DNA of 9,002 bases from Planctomycetaceae bacterium (GTDB lineage Bacteria > Planctomycetota > Phycisphaerae > Phycisphaerales > SM1A02). Shown piece by piece: positions 1 to 6,138 of this stretch; within the stretch, counting starts at the first letter, position 1; every line of letters begins with the position of its first letter. The stretch is from the NCBI GenBank assembly GCA_947459855.1, contig CANHFL010000022.1:1-9002 (forward strand), given 5' to 3'. The notes under the pieces were generated by a model that worked only from the letters and a program-made list of their open reading frames with translations, did no database searches and was not told the DNA's origin. The position numbers and the translations under genes are program-made.

Positions 1-70
1 CGCTGGGCATGTCTCCGAGGGTAGCGGGAACAGGCCGAGGACCCAAGCCCCCGGCCCGCCGCGCGAACGT
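1..70. other. Short non-coding edge downstream of the ureohydrolase gene
   Basis: These bases lie beyond the stop codon of the minus-strand ureohydrolase gene and run to the window edge. I see no convincing hairpin with a T tract and no gene that I would support. Reading frames open here are GC-rich shadows that continue antisense to the neighbouring gene. Confidence 0.5.
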
Positions 71-1144
71 TCAGCGGCGCGCCTGGCTCTTCAGCGCACA
101 CCCGATGAGCTTGTACAGCACCCGCGCGCCGACGCAGCCGTTCCACTCGTCGCCGGGGGCGCCGGGGGCGACCTCGCAGAGGTCGAAGCCCACGACGCGG
201 CGGCCGCTCTTGGAGAGCAGTTCCAGCAGGTGGCACATCTCGGCGAAGGTGATGCCGCCCGGGACCGGGGTCCCGGTGCTCGGGCAGTGCTCGCTGGTCA
301 GGCCGTCGATGTCGAACGAGACGTACACGTCGCGCGGCAGCGCGGCGATGATCTCCTTGCACACCTTGGTCCACGTGGCGCCGGCGAACTGGCGGTCGCG
401 CAGGCGCTGGTCGTAGAAGGTGCGGACGCGGCCCTTCGACTTCGCGACGAACTCCACCTCGCGCGCGCCGACGTCGCGGATGCCGACCTGCACCAGGCGG
501 CCCACCTTGGGCAGGCGCGTCATCACGTTGTGGAAGATGCTGGCGTGGCTCCAGGCGAAGCCCTCGAAGGAATCGCGCAGGTCCGCGTGGGCGTCGATCT
601 GCAGGATGCCCATGCCGGGATGGCGCTTCGAGAGCTCGGCGATGAGCCCGAACGGGCTGGCGTGGTCGCCCCCCAGGACGGCGGGGATCGCGCCGCGGTC
701 AAGGATGGCGCATGCCTCGCGGGCGACGTGGTCGTGGACGCCCTGGCTGGCGGCGTTCACCGCGGCCACGGCCTTCGCGTGCGCGCGGTTGCCGGGCACG
801 GCGCCGCCGGCGCGGATCACGGGCATCGCGGCCGCACGGGCGCGGCGCGAGCTGGCCACGACGGCGCGCGGCACGGGCAGCATGGCAATCCCCTGCTTCC
901 AGATCGGGCCGTACTGGATGTCCTCGAGGTCGACCTGCTTGCTGGCCTCGAGCACGTGCCCGGGGCCCGCGGCGGTGCCCGCGCGGTAGCTGGTGGTGGC
1001 GTCGAACGGCACCGGGATCACGACCACGCGCGCGTCCTCGGGCCGCGTGTCCAGGCCGAAGAGGCCGTCGCCGGTGGCGGCGGCATCGGGGTCGAAGGCG
1101 GCGGGGACGACGGGTGCGGCGGGGCGCGTGGTGCGGCGTGACAT
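71..1144 (-). CDS. Agmatinase/arginase-family ureohydrolase
   Basis: Encodes 357 residues of the ureohydrolase (arginase/agmatinase) fold: cytosolic binuclear metal enzymes, usually manganese, that cleave a guanidino group and release urea. Metal-ligand motifs appear in order: GGDH (158-161), DAHAD (184-188) and SFDID (276-280). These supply H161, D184, H186, D188, D278 and D280. A SHASIFH segment (199-205), the loop CPSTGTPVPGG (287-297) and DLCEVAP (321-327, with the usual Glu) complete the core. The ATG at 1144 is chosen because the preceding 37 codons, up to 1255, look like a GC-rich leader and the protein already has a full N-terminus. No clear Shine-Dalgarno precedes it. The usual DIDxxDP is DIDGLTS here, so the conserved Asp-Pro after the metal ligands is missing, although the ligands are intact. 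The substrate cannot be read from sequence: agmatine, guanidinobutyrate, guanidine and others are all used in this family. It is divergent from dabB. Confidence 0.9.
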   Translation of the reverse strand: MSRRTTRPAAPVVPAAFDPDAAATGDGLFGLDTRPEDARVVVIPVPFDATTSYRAGTAAGPGHVLEASKQVDLEDIQYGPIWKQGIAMLPVPRAVVASSRRARAAAMPVIRAGGAVPGNRAHAKAVAAVNAASQGVHDHVAREACAILDRGAIPAVLGGDHASPFGLIAELSKRHPGMGILQIDAHADLRDSFEGFAWSHASIFHNVMTRLPKVGRLVQVGIRDVGAREVEFVAKSKGRVRTFYDQRLRDRQFAGATWTKVCKEIIAALPRDVYVSFDIDGLTSEHCPSTGTPVPGGITFAEMCHLLELLSKSGRRVVGFDLCEVAPGAPGDEWNGCVGARVLYKLIGCALKSQARR

Positions 1145-1227
1145 GGCGGGCGGGGATGCTACGACGCCACCAGGCCGGCGGGGAGCGAGGGGCAAGGGCA
1201 CGCGCAGGAGGCATGGCGCATGGGCAC

Positions 1228-1255
1228 TTGACGAACCTCCTTCAAGCGCTATCAT
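1228..1255 (+). promoter_or_regulatory. Sigma70-like promoter for the dabBA operon
   Basis: A -35 box TTGACG (1228-1233, 5 of 6 matches to TTGACA) is followed by a 16-base spacer and a -10 box TATCAT (1250-1255, 5 of 6 matches to TATAAT). It sits in an unusually AT-rich patch of an otherwise very GC-rich region. The predicted transcription start is around 1262. This is 7 bases before the first candidate start codon of dabB (1269) and about 40 bases before the second (1302). The position and orientation fit the dabB-dabA-regulator operon. This is a consensus match by eye and not an experimental start. Confidence 0.6.
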
Positions 1256-1260
1256 TTACA

Positions 1261-1274
1261 CGACATCTATGTCG
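1261..1274. promoter_or_regulatory. Perfect inverted repeat at the dabB promoter, candidate operator
   Basis: CGACAT-CT-ATGTCG is a perfect 6+6 palindrome with a 2-base centre. It starts six bases after the -10 box and covers the expected transcription start. A protein bound here would block initiation. Symmetric half-sites fit a dimeric winged-helix or similar regulator. The small winged-helix protein at the end of the same operon is the obvious candidate, but that link is inference. I noticed no second copy of the full palindrome in the window. Confidence 0.4.
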
Positions 1275-2810
1275 CAAATTTACCATCGCGCTTCCGGATC
1301 GATGCCCCGCCGTTTCCAGCCGGCGGACTGGACCGTCCCGCTCCAGCGGGCCATGACCGGTCTGGCCGCGGTGTCGGCCGGGCTCCTGGCGTGGCAGTCC
1401 GCTGCGCCCGCCAAGTTCCTGACCGCCGGCCTGTGCATCGACCGCGTGACGGCGCTCTTCGGACTCCTGGTCTCCGGAATCGGGGCCATCACGATGCACT
1501 ATGCGCAGCGCGCGCTGGCCGGGGATCCGTCCCAGGCACGCTTCATGGCGCTGCTTGCGGGCGCCGTGGCGGCGGCCTGGGTGACGGCGATGGCCGACAG
1601 CATGCCGGTCATGATCGTCGCCTGCCTCGCGCAGGGCATGGCCGTCCATGGGCTCCTCACGATCCGAAGCGATCGACCACAGGCCCTGCTCCCGGCCCGG
1701 ACGTCGTTTCTCGTCGGACGCGTGGGCGACATGTTCCTGCTGGCCGCCTTTGCGCTGGCGTGGCGCGACTGGGGAACCCTCAGCGTCTCGACCTTCGTGG
1801 GCGCCGTCGCGTCAGGCGACGCCGCACCGCCGACCTCGATCGCAGTGCTGCTTGCCCTTGCCGCGATCGCCAAGAGCGCGCAGGTGCCGTTCCATGCGTG
1901 GCTTCCCGAGACGATGGAGGCACCTACCCCGGTCTCTGCCCTCATGCACGCAGGCATCGTCAACGCCGGGGGAGTGCTGCTGGTGCGGTTTGCGCCCGCG
2001 GTGGCGCAGGCTCCCGTGGCATGCCTGATCCTCGCGTTGGCAGGCACCGCGACGGTCGTCATCGGCATGCCTGCCATGTGGGCCCAGGTGAAGGTCAAGC
2101 GCGAACTCGCATGGTCGACCGTGGCACAGATGGGCTTCATGACGGTCCAATGCGGACTCGCCGCCTTTCCCGCAGTGGCGCTCCACGTGCTCGGGCACGG
2201 CTGCTACAAGGCATGGAGCTTCCTGCGCGCAGGCGAAGTGCCGGCGCCGTCCGGACCCGCCCCGCGTTTCGGTCGAGCGCTCGCGCTGATCATGGTCGGG
2301 GGTTCGTGCGCCATGCCGCTCATCTTGGCGGCCGGATCCATGCTGGGCATGGACATCCTGCACTCGCCCGGGGAATGCGCCCTCGCAGGCGTGCTGGCGA
2401 TCTCGATCGGCCAGGCGTGGGCTGCGCTCCTCGGGACGGACCGGGGCGCCTCCCCGCGGCGCGTCGCGCTTGCGCTGGTCGCGCTCGGCTCGATGGCAAT
2501 GCTCGGGCCGCTGGCATGGGTTGGCATGGCGGCGTTCCTCGCACCGGTGATCGGCACGCCGGCCCTGGGGCAGACCACGCTCGGCTGGACGACGGCGGCA
2601 GTGCCCGTGATCGCGGTGGCGTGCCTGGCGGTTCTGCATGCGGCGCTTCCGTACCTGCATCGCCTCCCGTGGGGGCTTGCCTTCCACGTGCATGCGCTCA
2701 ACGGCTTCTACCTCGGCACGGCCACCGAACGAGTGGTCGACGCAGCCTGGCCAACCGACGCACGGCGCGGCGCCGGCACCGCACCCTCCACCCATGACGC
2801 ACATGCTTGA
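1269..2810 (+). CDS. dabB: DabB, NuoL/MrpA-like membrane subunit of the DAB inorganic-carbon pump
   Basis: Encodes 513 residues (502 if ATG 1302 is used) of a highly hydrophobic proton-conducting transporter of the NADH-quinone oxidoreductase subunit 5 family. Family signatures are KSAQVPFHAWLPETMEAPT (from 202), then HAGIVNAGG (227-235) and HVLGHGCYKAWSFL (306-319). The last contains the lysine (314) that sits in the ion path of these antiporter-like subunits. The C-terminus has the HALNGFYLGTATERVVD element typical of NuoL-like proteins paired with DUF2309. No other complex I genes are nearby. The next gene is dabA, overlapping by 17 bases, so I call it DabB and not NuoL. In characterised DAB systems this subunit anchors DabA to the membrane and supplies cation flow. 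The start is uncertain: neither ATG 1269 nor ATG 1302 has a good ribosome-binding site, and the promoter position favours 1302 unless the message is nearly leaderless. Confidence 0.88.
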   Translation: MSQIYHRASGSMPRRFQPADWTVPLQRAMTGLAAVSAGLLAWQSAAPAKFLTAGLCIDRVTALFGLLVSGIGAITMHYAQRALAGDPSQARFMALLAGAVAAAWVTAMADSMPVMIVACLAQGMAVHGLLTIRSDRPQALLPARTSFLVGRVGDMFLLAAFALAWRDWGTLSVSTFVGAVASGDAAPPTSIAVLLALAAIAKSAQVPFHAWLPETMEAPTPVSALMHAGIVNAGGVLLVRFAPAVAQAPVACLILALAGTATVVIGMPAMWAQVKVKRELAWSTVAQMGFMTVQCGLAAFPAVALHVLGHGCYKAWSFLRAGEVPAPSGPAPRFGRALALIMVGGSCAMPLILAAGSMLGMDILHSPGECALAGVLAISIGQAWAALLGTDRGASPRRVALALVALGSMAMLGPLAWVGMAAFLAPVIGTPALGQTTLGWTTAAVPVIAVACLAVLHAALPYLHRLPWGLAFHVHALNGFYLGTATERVVDAAWPTDARRGAGTAPSTHDAHA

Positions 2811-5193
2811 GACACTGAAGATCCCCGAGCGGGCCGACATCGCCGACAGCCTTCACCGGGACATCGCGAAGGCATGCGGCCTCATCCCACCCCTGTGGGA
2901 CCTGCGATCGTTCGTTGCCGTGAATCCGTTCCTCGGCTTCGGCTCCACCCCGGTCGATTCGGCCGCCCGCGCGGTTCGGGACGGCATCGGCGCCGACATC
3001 CTCCCGTCCTTTGCGGACTACGCGCGCCGATGGCGGAACGCGGAGTTCGGAAAGGCGGACGTGCAGGCCGCCGCCCGCCGGGTCGGCGTGGACGCGCGTT
3101 ACCTGGAGGACATCCTGGATGGGAAGGCCGCTCCCCCTGCCCGCTGGCGGATGCCGGTGAGGACCTTCGCCGAATGGCACGACTGGCGAAACGGCACGGC
3201 GTGGCAGGCGACGGTCACGAGGATCGTCGCACGCTGGTGTGCGGTCCATGCGGCCGACGGAGACCGCGCGTGGCGGCTGCCCGCCGCTGCAAGCCTCTGG
3301 GACCGCTGGAGGGCCGCGGCGGTCCACGACCGCACCCTCGACGTCGCCGGACTGCGGGGATTCCGCCTGGGCGCCGGAAGGCTGCCGGAGGACCCTGATG
3401 CGGCCATCGCGGCGATGCTCGGACTCCTCGAGATCGACGCCACCGATCGCGAGCAATACCTGTACCGGCTGCTCGGGTCGCTTCATGGCTGGGCATCGTG
3501 GTATCGCCGTGCGGCCTGGGAACACGACCGCTCGGATGTCCGCCCGGTAAGGGACCTGCTGGCGATCCTGATCTGCATGGATGCAGCGGTGGCGTCACTG
3601 GCGCCACGTGCCGAGTCACGGACGAAGGCGGTGCCGGAATCGATGCGACTCGAGAAGTGCGAGGACGAGCGCACCCGCCTGGCGCTCCAGGAAGCGCTCG
3701 AGGATGGTGCGACGCGGCGACTGCTCGCCAACATCCGGTCCGGTGCCTCGGCAGCAGCTCGGACGCGGCCAACCGCGCAGGCCGTCTTCTGCATCGATGT
3801 GCGGTCGGAGATCCTGCGGCGCCACCTTGAAGCGGCGGCGCCCACGGTTCGGACCCATGGATTCGCGGGGTTCTTCGGCGTTGCGATGAGACTTGCCGCA
3901 GCGGATGCCCCGGACCATCGATGCCCGGTCCTGCTGCAGCCGCGCCTCGATGTCCGGCTCGAAGCGCGGAGAGCGGGTGGGGGTGCGATGGCATGGGCGC
4001 TCGCTGCGCCAGCCGCGGCCTTCTCGGCGGTGGAGCTTCTCGGCACGGCCTTCGCCATCCGCATGACGGCTGACGCCGCTGGGTCAGCATCGAAGCCAGA
4101 CCAACACGAGGAGCAGGCCCGCTTCGCGCTGCCGCTGCGCGACGAGGCCGATTCAGCCCTGCTCGGTGGAGCTGAACTCGTCCTGCGCACCATTGGCCGC
4201 GACCTGGCACGGGTCGTGCTGCTGTGCGGCCACTCCGGGCACAGTGCAAACAACCCGCACGCTGCCGGCCTGCAATGCGGCGCATGCGGCGGGCACGGCG
4301 GAGCGCTGAACGCCCGGGTCGCGGCAGCTGCGCTGAATGACCCATCCATCCGCTCCAGGCTGGGAGCGAAGGGCTACCGGATCCCGGCGGACACATGCTT
4401 CATCGCAGGCGTCCACGACACCTCCACCGATGAAGTACGACTGCTTGACCTCGACACGATCCCGGAGACGCACCGACGAGAGGTCTCGGAACTGCAGTCG
4501 GCACTCGTCGCGGCATCGGCGGCGACCTGCGTGGAGCGCAGCTGCCGCCTTGGAATGGACGCAGTCACGGCCGACCGGCTCCCCGCTGCCTTGCGGCGGC
4601 GTGCCAACGATTGGTCGGAGACGCGGCCCGAGTGGGCACTCGCCGGCAACATGACGTTCGTGGCCGCCCGCCGGGATCGCACCCGAACCGTGAACCTCGA
4701 GGGACGCGCGTTCCTGCACGACTACGACAGTGCAGCCGACCCCGACGGCGACTACCTGCGGCTGATCCTGGCGGCGCCGCTCGTGGTCGCCTCGTGGATC
4801 AACCTCCAGTACTTCGCCTCGACGGTGGACAACACACGCCTGGGGGCCGGCGACAAGCTGCTTCACAACAGGATCGGCTCGGTCGGTGTCGTGCTCGGAA
4901 ACGGCGGGGACCTGCGTCCGGGCCTGCCGCTCCAGTCCATCATGGCCACCGATGGGACCGCGGCCCACGACCCCATTCGCCTGCAGGCGGTCATCGAAGC
5001 ACCCCGGGAGGTGATCGAGGCCGCGCTGGCCGAATGCTCCGGGACCCGCGACCTCATCGAGTGCGGGTGGGTACGCTTGTTCGCCCTGGAGGCAGAGGGC
5101 GACCGAGTCTGCCGCTACGTGCCCGGTGAAGGGTGGGAGGATTTCGACCTTGCGCAAGAAGCCTGCGAAGAAGATCACGCGACGGCGCCATGA
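2794..5193 (+). CDS. dabA: DabA, DUF2309/UPF0753 zinc protein of the DAB inorganic-carbon pump
   Basis: Encodes 799 residues, close to the usual family length of about 800-870. DabA is a peripheral cytoplasmic protein with a beta-carbonic-anhydrase-like zinc site. With DabB it is thought to convert CO2 to bicarbonate in one direction. Landmarks are VAVNPFLGFG (41-50), FCIDVRSE (C333, D335, R337), HSGHSANNPHAAGLQCGAC (H480, C495), WINLQYFASTVDN (668-680) and HDPIRL (725-730). C333, D335, H480 and C495 correspond to the zinc-site residues C351, D353, H524 and C539 described for Halothiobacillus neapolitanus DabA. The 15-residue H-to-C spacing is identical. The glycine after the zinc histidine in most relatives is Ser here (HSGHS). 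ATG 2794 overlaps the end of dabB by 17 bases; ATG 2803 would overlap by 8. No Shine-Dalgarno is evident, so translational coupling to dabB is likely. Earlier in-frame starts up to 2638 would only add residues read through dabB. Confidence 0.93.
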   Translation: MTHMLETLKIPERADIADSLHRDIAKACGLIPPLWDLRSFVAVNPFLGFGSTPVDSAARAVRDGIGADILPSFADYARRWRNAEFGKADVQAAARRVGVDARYLEDILDGKAAPPARWRMPVRTFAEWHDWRNGTAWQATVTRIVARWCAVHAADGDRAWRLPAAASLWDRWRAAAVHDRTLDVAGLRGFRLGAGRLPEDPDAAIAAMLGLLEIDATDREQYLYRLLGSLHGWASWYRRAAWEHDRSDVRPVRDLLAILICMDAAVASLAPRAESRTKAVPESMRLEKCEDERTRLALQEALEDGATRRLLANIRSGASAAARTRPTAQAVFCIDVRSEILRRHLEAAAPTVRTHGFAGFFGVAMRLAAADAPDHRCPVLLQPRLDVRLEARRAGGGAMAWALAAPAAAFSAVELLGTAFAIRMTADAAGSASKPDQHEEQARFALPLRDEADSALLGGAELVLRTIGRDLARVVLLCGHSGHSANNPHAAGLQCGACGGHGGALNARVAAAALNDPSIRSRLGAKGYRIPADTCFIAGVHDTSTDEVRLLDLDTIPETHRREVSELQSALVAASAATCVERSCRLGMDAVTADRLPAALRRRANDWSETRPEWALAGNMTFVAARRDRTRTVNLEGRAFLHDYDSAADPDGDYLRLILAAPLVVASWINLQYFASTVDNTRLGAGDKLLHNRIGSVGVVLGNGGDLRPGLPLQSIMATDGTAAHDPIRLQAVIEAPREVIEAALAECSGTRDLIECGWVRLFALEAEGDRVCRYVPGEGWEDFDLAQEACEEDHATAP

Positions 5194-5491
5194 GAGCGGC
5201 GCACCGGCACGCGACCAGCCGCGCTGGACGTTCCTGAGCAACCACGCGCACGTGCTGCTGCTGCTCGCGAAGGACCCGGACATCCGGCTGCGCGACGTTG
5301 CGACGAGAGTCGGGATCACCGAGCGCGCGGTCCAGCGGATCGTCGCGGACCTCGAGGACGGGTCGTACATCGAGCGTGAGCGCACCGGCCGGCGCAACCG
5401 CTACAAGGTCCATCCTGAGCTTCCGCTGCGACATCCCGTCGAGGCGCATCGAAGGATCGGGAGCCTGATCGCGCTGGTCGTCGACGGCTGA
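5150..5491 (+). CDS. Small winged-helix DNA-binding regulator overlapping dabA
   Basis: Encodes 113 residues from TTG 5150, which has a good ribosome-binding site (GGGAGG at 5135-5140, 9-base spacing). GTG 5126 is a longer alternative without such a site. The protein starts with a basic tail (KKPAKKITRRR, 3-13). It continues with WTFLSNHAHVLLLLAKDP (26-43), a helix-turn-helix at about 46-68 (RLRDVATRVGITERAVQRIV) and a wing at about 71-87 containing GRRNRYKV. The C-terminal helix (95-111, HPVEAHRRIGSLIALV) may support dimerisation. This is a MarR/ArsR-like winged helix; members with this N- and C-terminal pattern are widespread small regulators, generally of unknown target. The first 44 bases lie inside dabA in another frame, so it should be made with the DAB operon. 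I infer that it regulates that operon. No metal- or ligand-binding cysteines are visible. Confidence 0.85.
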   Translation: MRKKPAKKITRRRHESGAPARDQPRWTFLSNHAHVLLLLAKDPDIRLRDVATRVGITERAVQRIVADLEDGSYIERERTGRRNRYKVHPELPLRHPVEAHRRIGSLIALVVDG

Positions 5492-5593
5492 ACCCGCGGA
5501 TCGCAGGCTACGCGCGACAGGCCCCGAGAGGTCCGATGGGCGACGGCGCCGACGGCCACTGGCGAGGCCCGAGAGGCCCAGCACCGCGAGCAC

Positions 5594-5610
5594 GTCTCCG
5601 GCGCGGAGAC
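5594..5610. terminator. Hairpin in the convergent gap, possible terminator
   Basis: GTCTCCG-GCG-CGGAGAC forms a perfect 7-bp stem with a 3-base loop between the regulator gene (plus) and the DUF1801 gene (minus). No T tract follows on either strand, so it is at best a weak or factor-assisted terminator. A second inverted repeat, GGGGCG (5645-5650) with CGCCCC (5660-5665), overlaps the stop codon of the DUF1801 gene. The rest of the 165-base gap (5492-5656) holds no gene that I would support. Confidence 0.3.
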
Positions 5611-5656
5611 CTGAGTGCGGCCCCGATGCCGGCGAGGCGCCCCGGGGGCGGGCCCG

Positions 5657-6115
5657 TCACGCCCCGACGGTCCACCCGGGCTGCCTGCTCGCCTGCCTCA
5701 CCCAGGCAGTGAACTGTGCCTCATCCAGCAGGTCCCCCTCACGGATGTCCAGGTAGCGGGTGTGGGGGTCCTTGCTTGCGCCCGGCGGCAGCGGCGTCAG
5801 CGCCGCGCCGCGGAAGAACGCCACCTTCACGTACTTCGTGAAGCAATGCACGCCCAGGAAGAAGCCGTTGCCTGGCACGCCATAGAGCGGCGAATTCCAC
5901 TTCACCGCCTTGTGCACCCCGGGCACCGCGCGCTCGATCAGCGCGTCAAGCCGGCGACCGAGGTCGCGCTTCCAGCCCGGCATCGCGTCGATGTAGGCCT
6001 GCACGGGGGCGTCGCCGTCGGCCTTGGCGATCTGCGGGTTGCCGCCGGAGAGCAGCTCGGGCTTCTTCGCTGCCTTCAGCGGCGCCTTCTTCGTGGATCT
6101 CTTCTTCGCAGGCAT
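5657..6115 (-). CDS. DUF1801-domain protein
   Basis: Encodes 152 residues. A Lys/Ala-rich N-terminal tail (KKRSTKKAPLKAAKK, 4-18) precedes a DUF1801 domain, the YdhG-like alpha/beta fold. It starts around APVQAYIDAMPGWKRDL (36-52) and includes the typical KWNSPLYG (72-79), FTKYVKVAFFRGAAL (92-106) and HTRYLDIRE (118-126) elements. The family is small and soluble, with no firmly established biochemical role; some members are labelled iron chaperones on weak grounds. The ATG at 6115 has a plausible GGAG about 10 bases upstream, and the domain is complete. The gene lies 23 bases after the mscS stop on the same strand, so the two may be cotranscribed. The basic tail could bind nucleic acid, but this is conjecture. 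Confidence 0.87.
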   Translation of the reverse strand: MPAKKRSTKKAPLKAAKKPELLSGGNPQIAKADGDAPVQAYIDAMPGWKRDLGRRLDALIERAVPGVHKAVKWNSPLYGVPGNGFFLGVHCFTKYVKVAFFRGAALTPLPPGASKDPHTRYLDIREGDLLDEAQFTAWVRQASRQPGWTVGA

Positions 6116-6138
6116 CTGGGCCGATCTCCGGGGCCGAC

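Noticed and set aside
230..1141. Long plus-strand frame across the ureohydrolase gene
   Set aside because: It is a shadow of the minus-strand gene, which carries clear catalytic motifs. The plus frame is Ala/Gly/His-rich with no recognisable domain.
1145..1255. N-terminal extension of the ureohydrolase to ATG 1255
   Set aside because: The added residues are Pro/Ala-rich with no resemblance to a ureohydrolase N-terminus, and they overlap the divergent promoter region.
2638..2793. Upstream extension of dabA
   Set aside because: It would be read through conserved dabB sequence in another frame, and the added residues are Arg/Ser/Pro-rich without family similarity. The DabA family N-terminus fits ATG 2794 or 2803.
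1391..2797. Second long plus-strand frame across dabB
   Set aside because: Its Arg/Gly/Ala-rich translation shows no domain, whereas the overlapping dabB frame has conserved NuoL-like motifs throughout.
1269..2810. dabB as a true complex I NuoL subunit
   Set aside because: There are no other nuo genes, the next overlapping gene is DUF2309, and the C-terminal NGFYLGTATERV element is typical of DabB-type partners.
3215..4396. Long minus-strand frames opposite dabA
   Set aside because: They are antisense to strongly conserved DabA motifs. The translations are Pro/Arg/Ser-rich without domain features.
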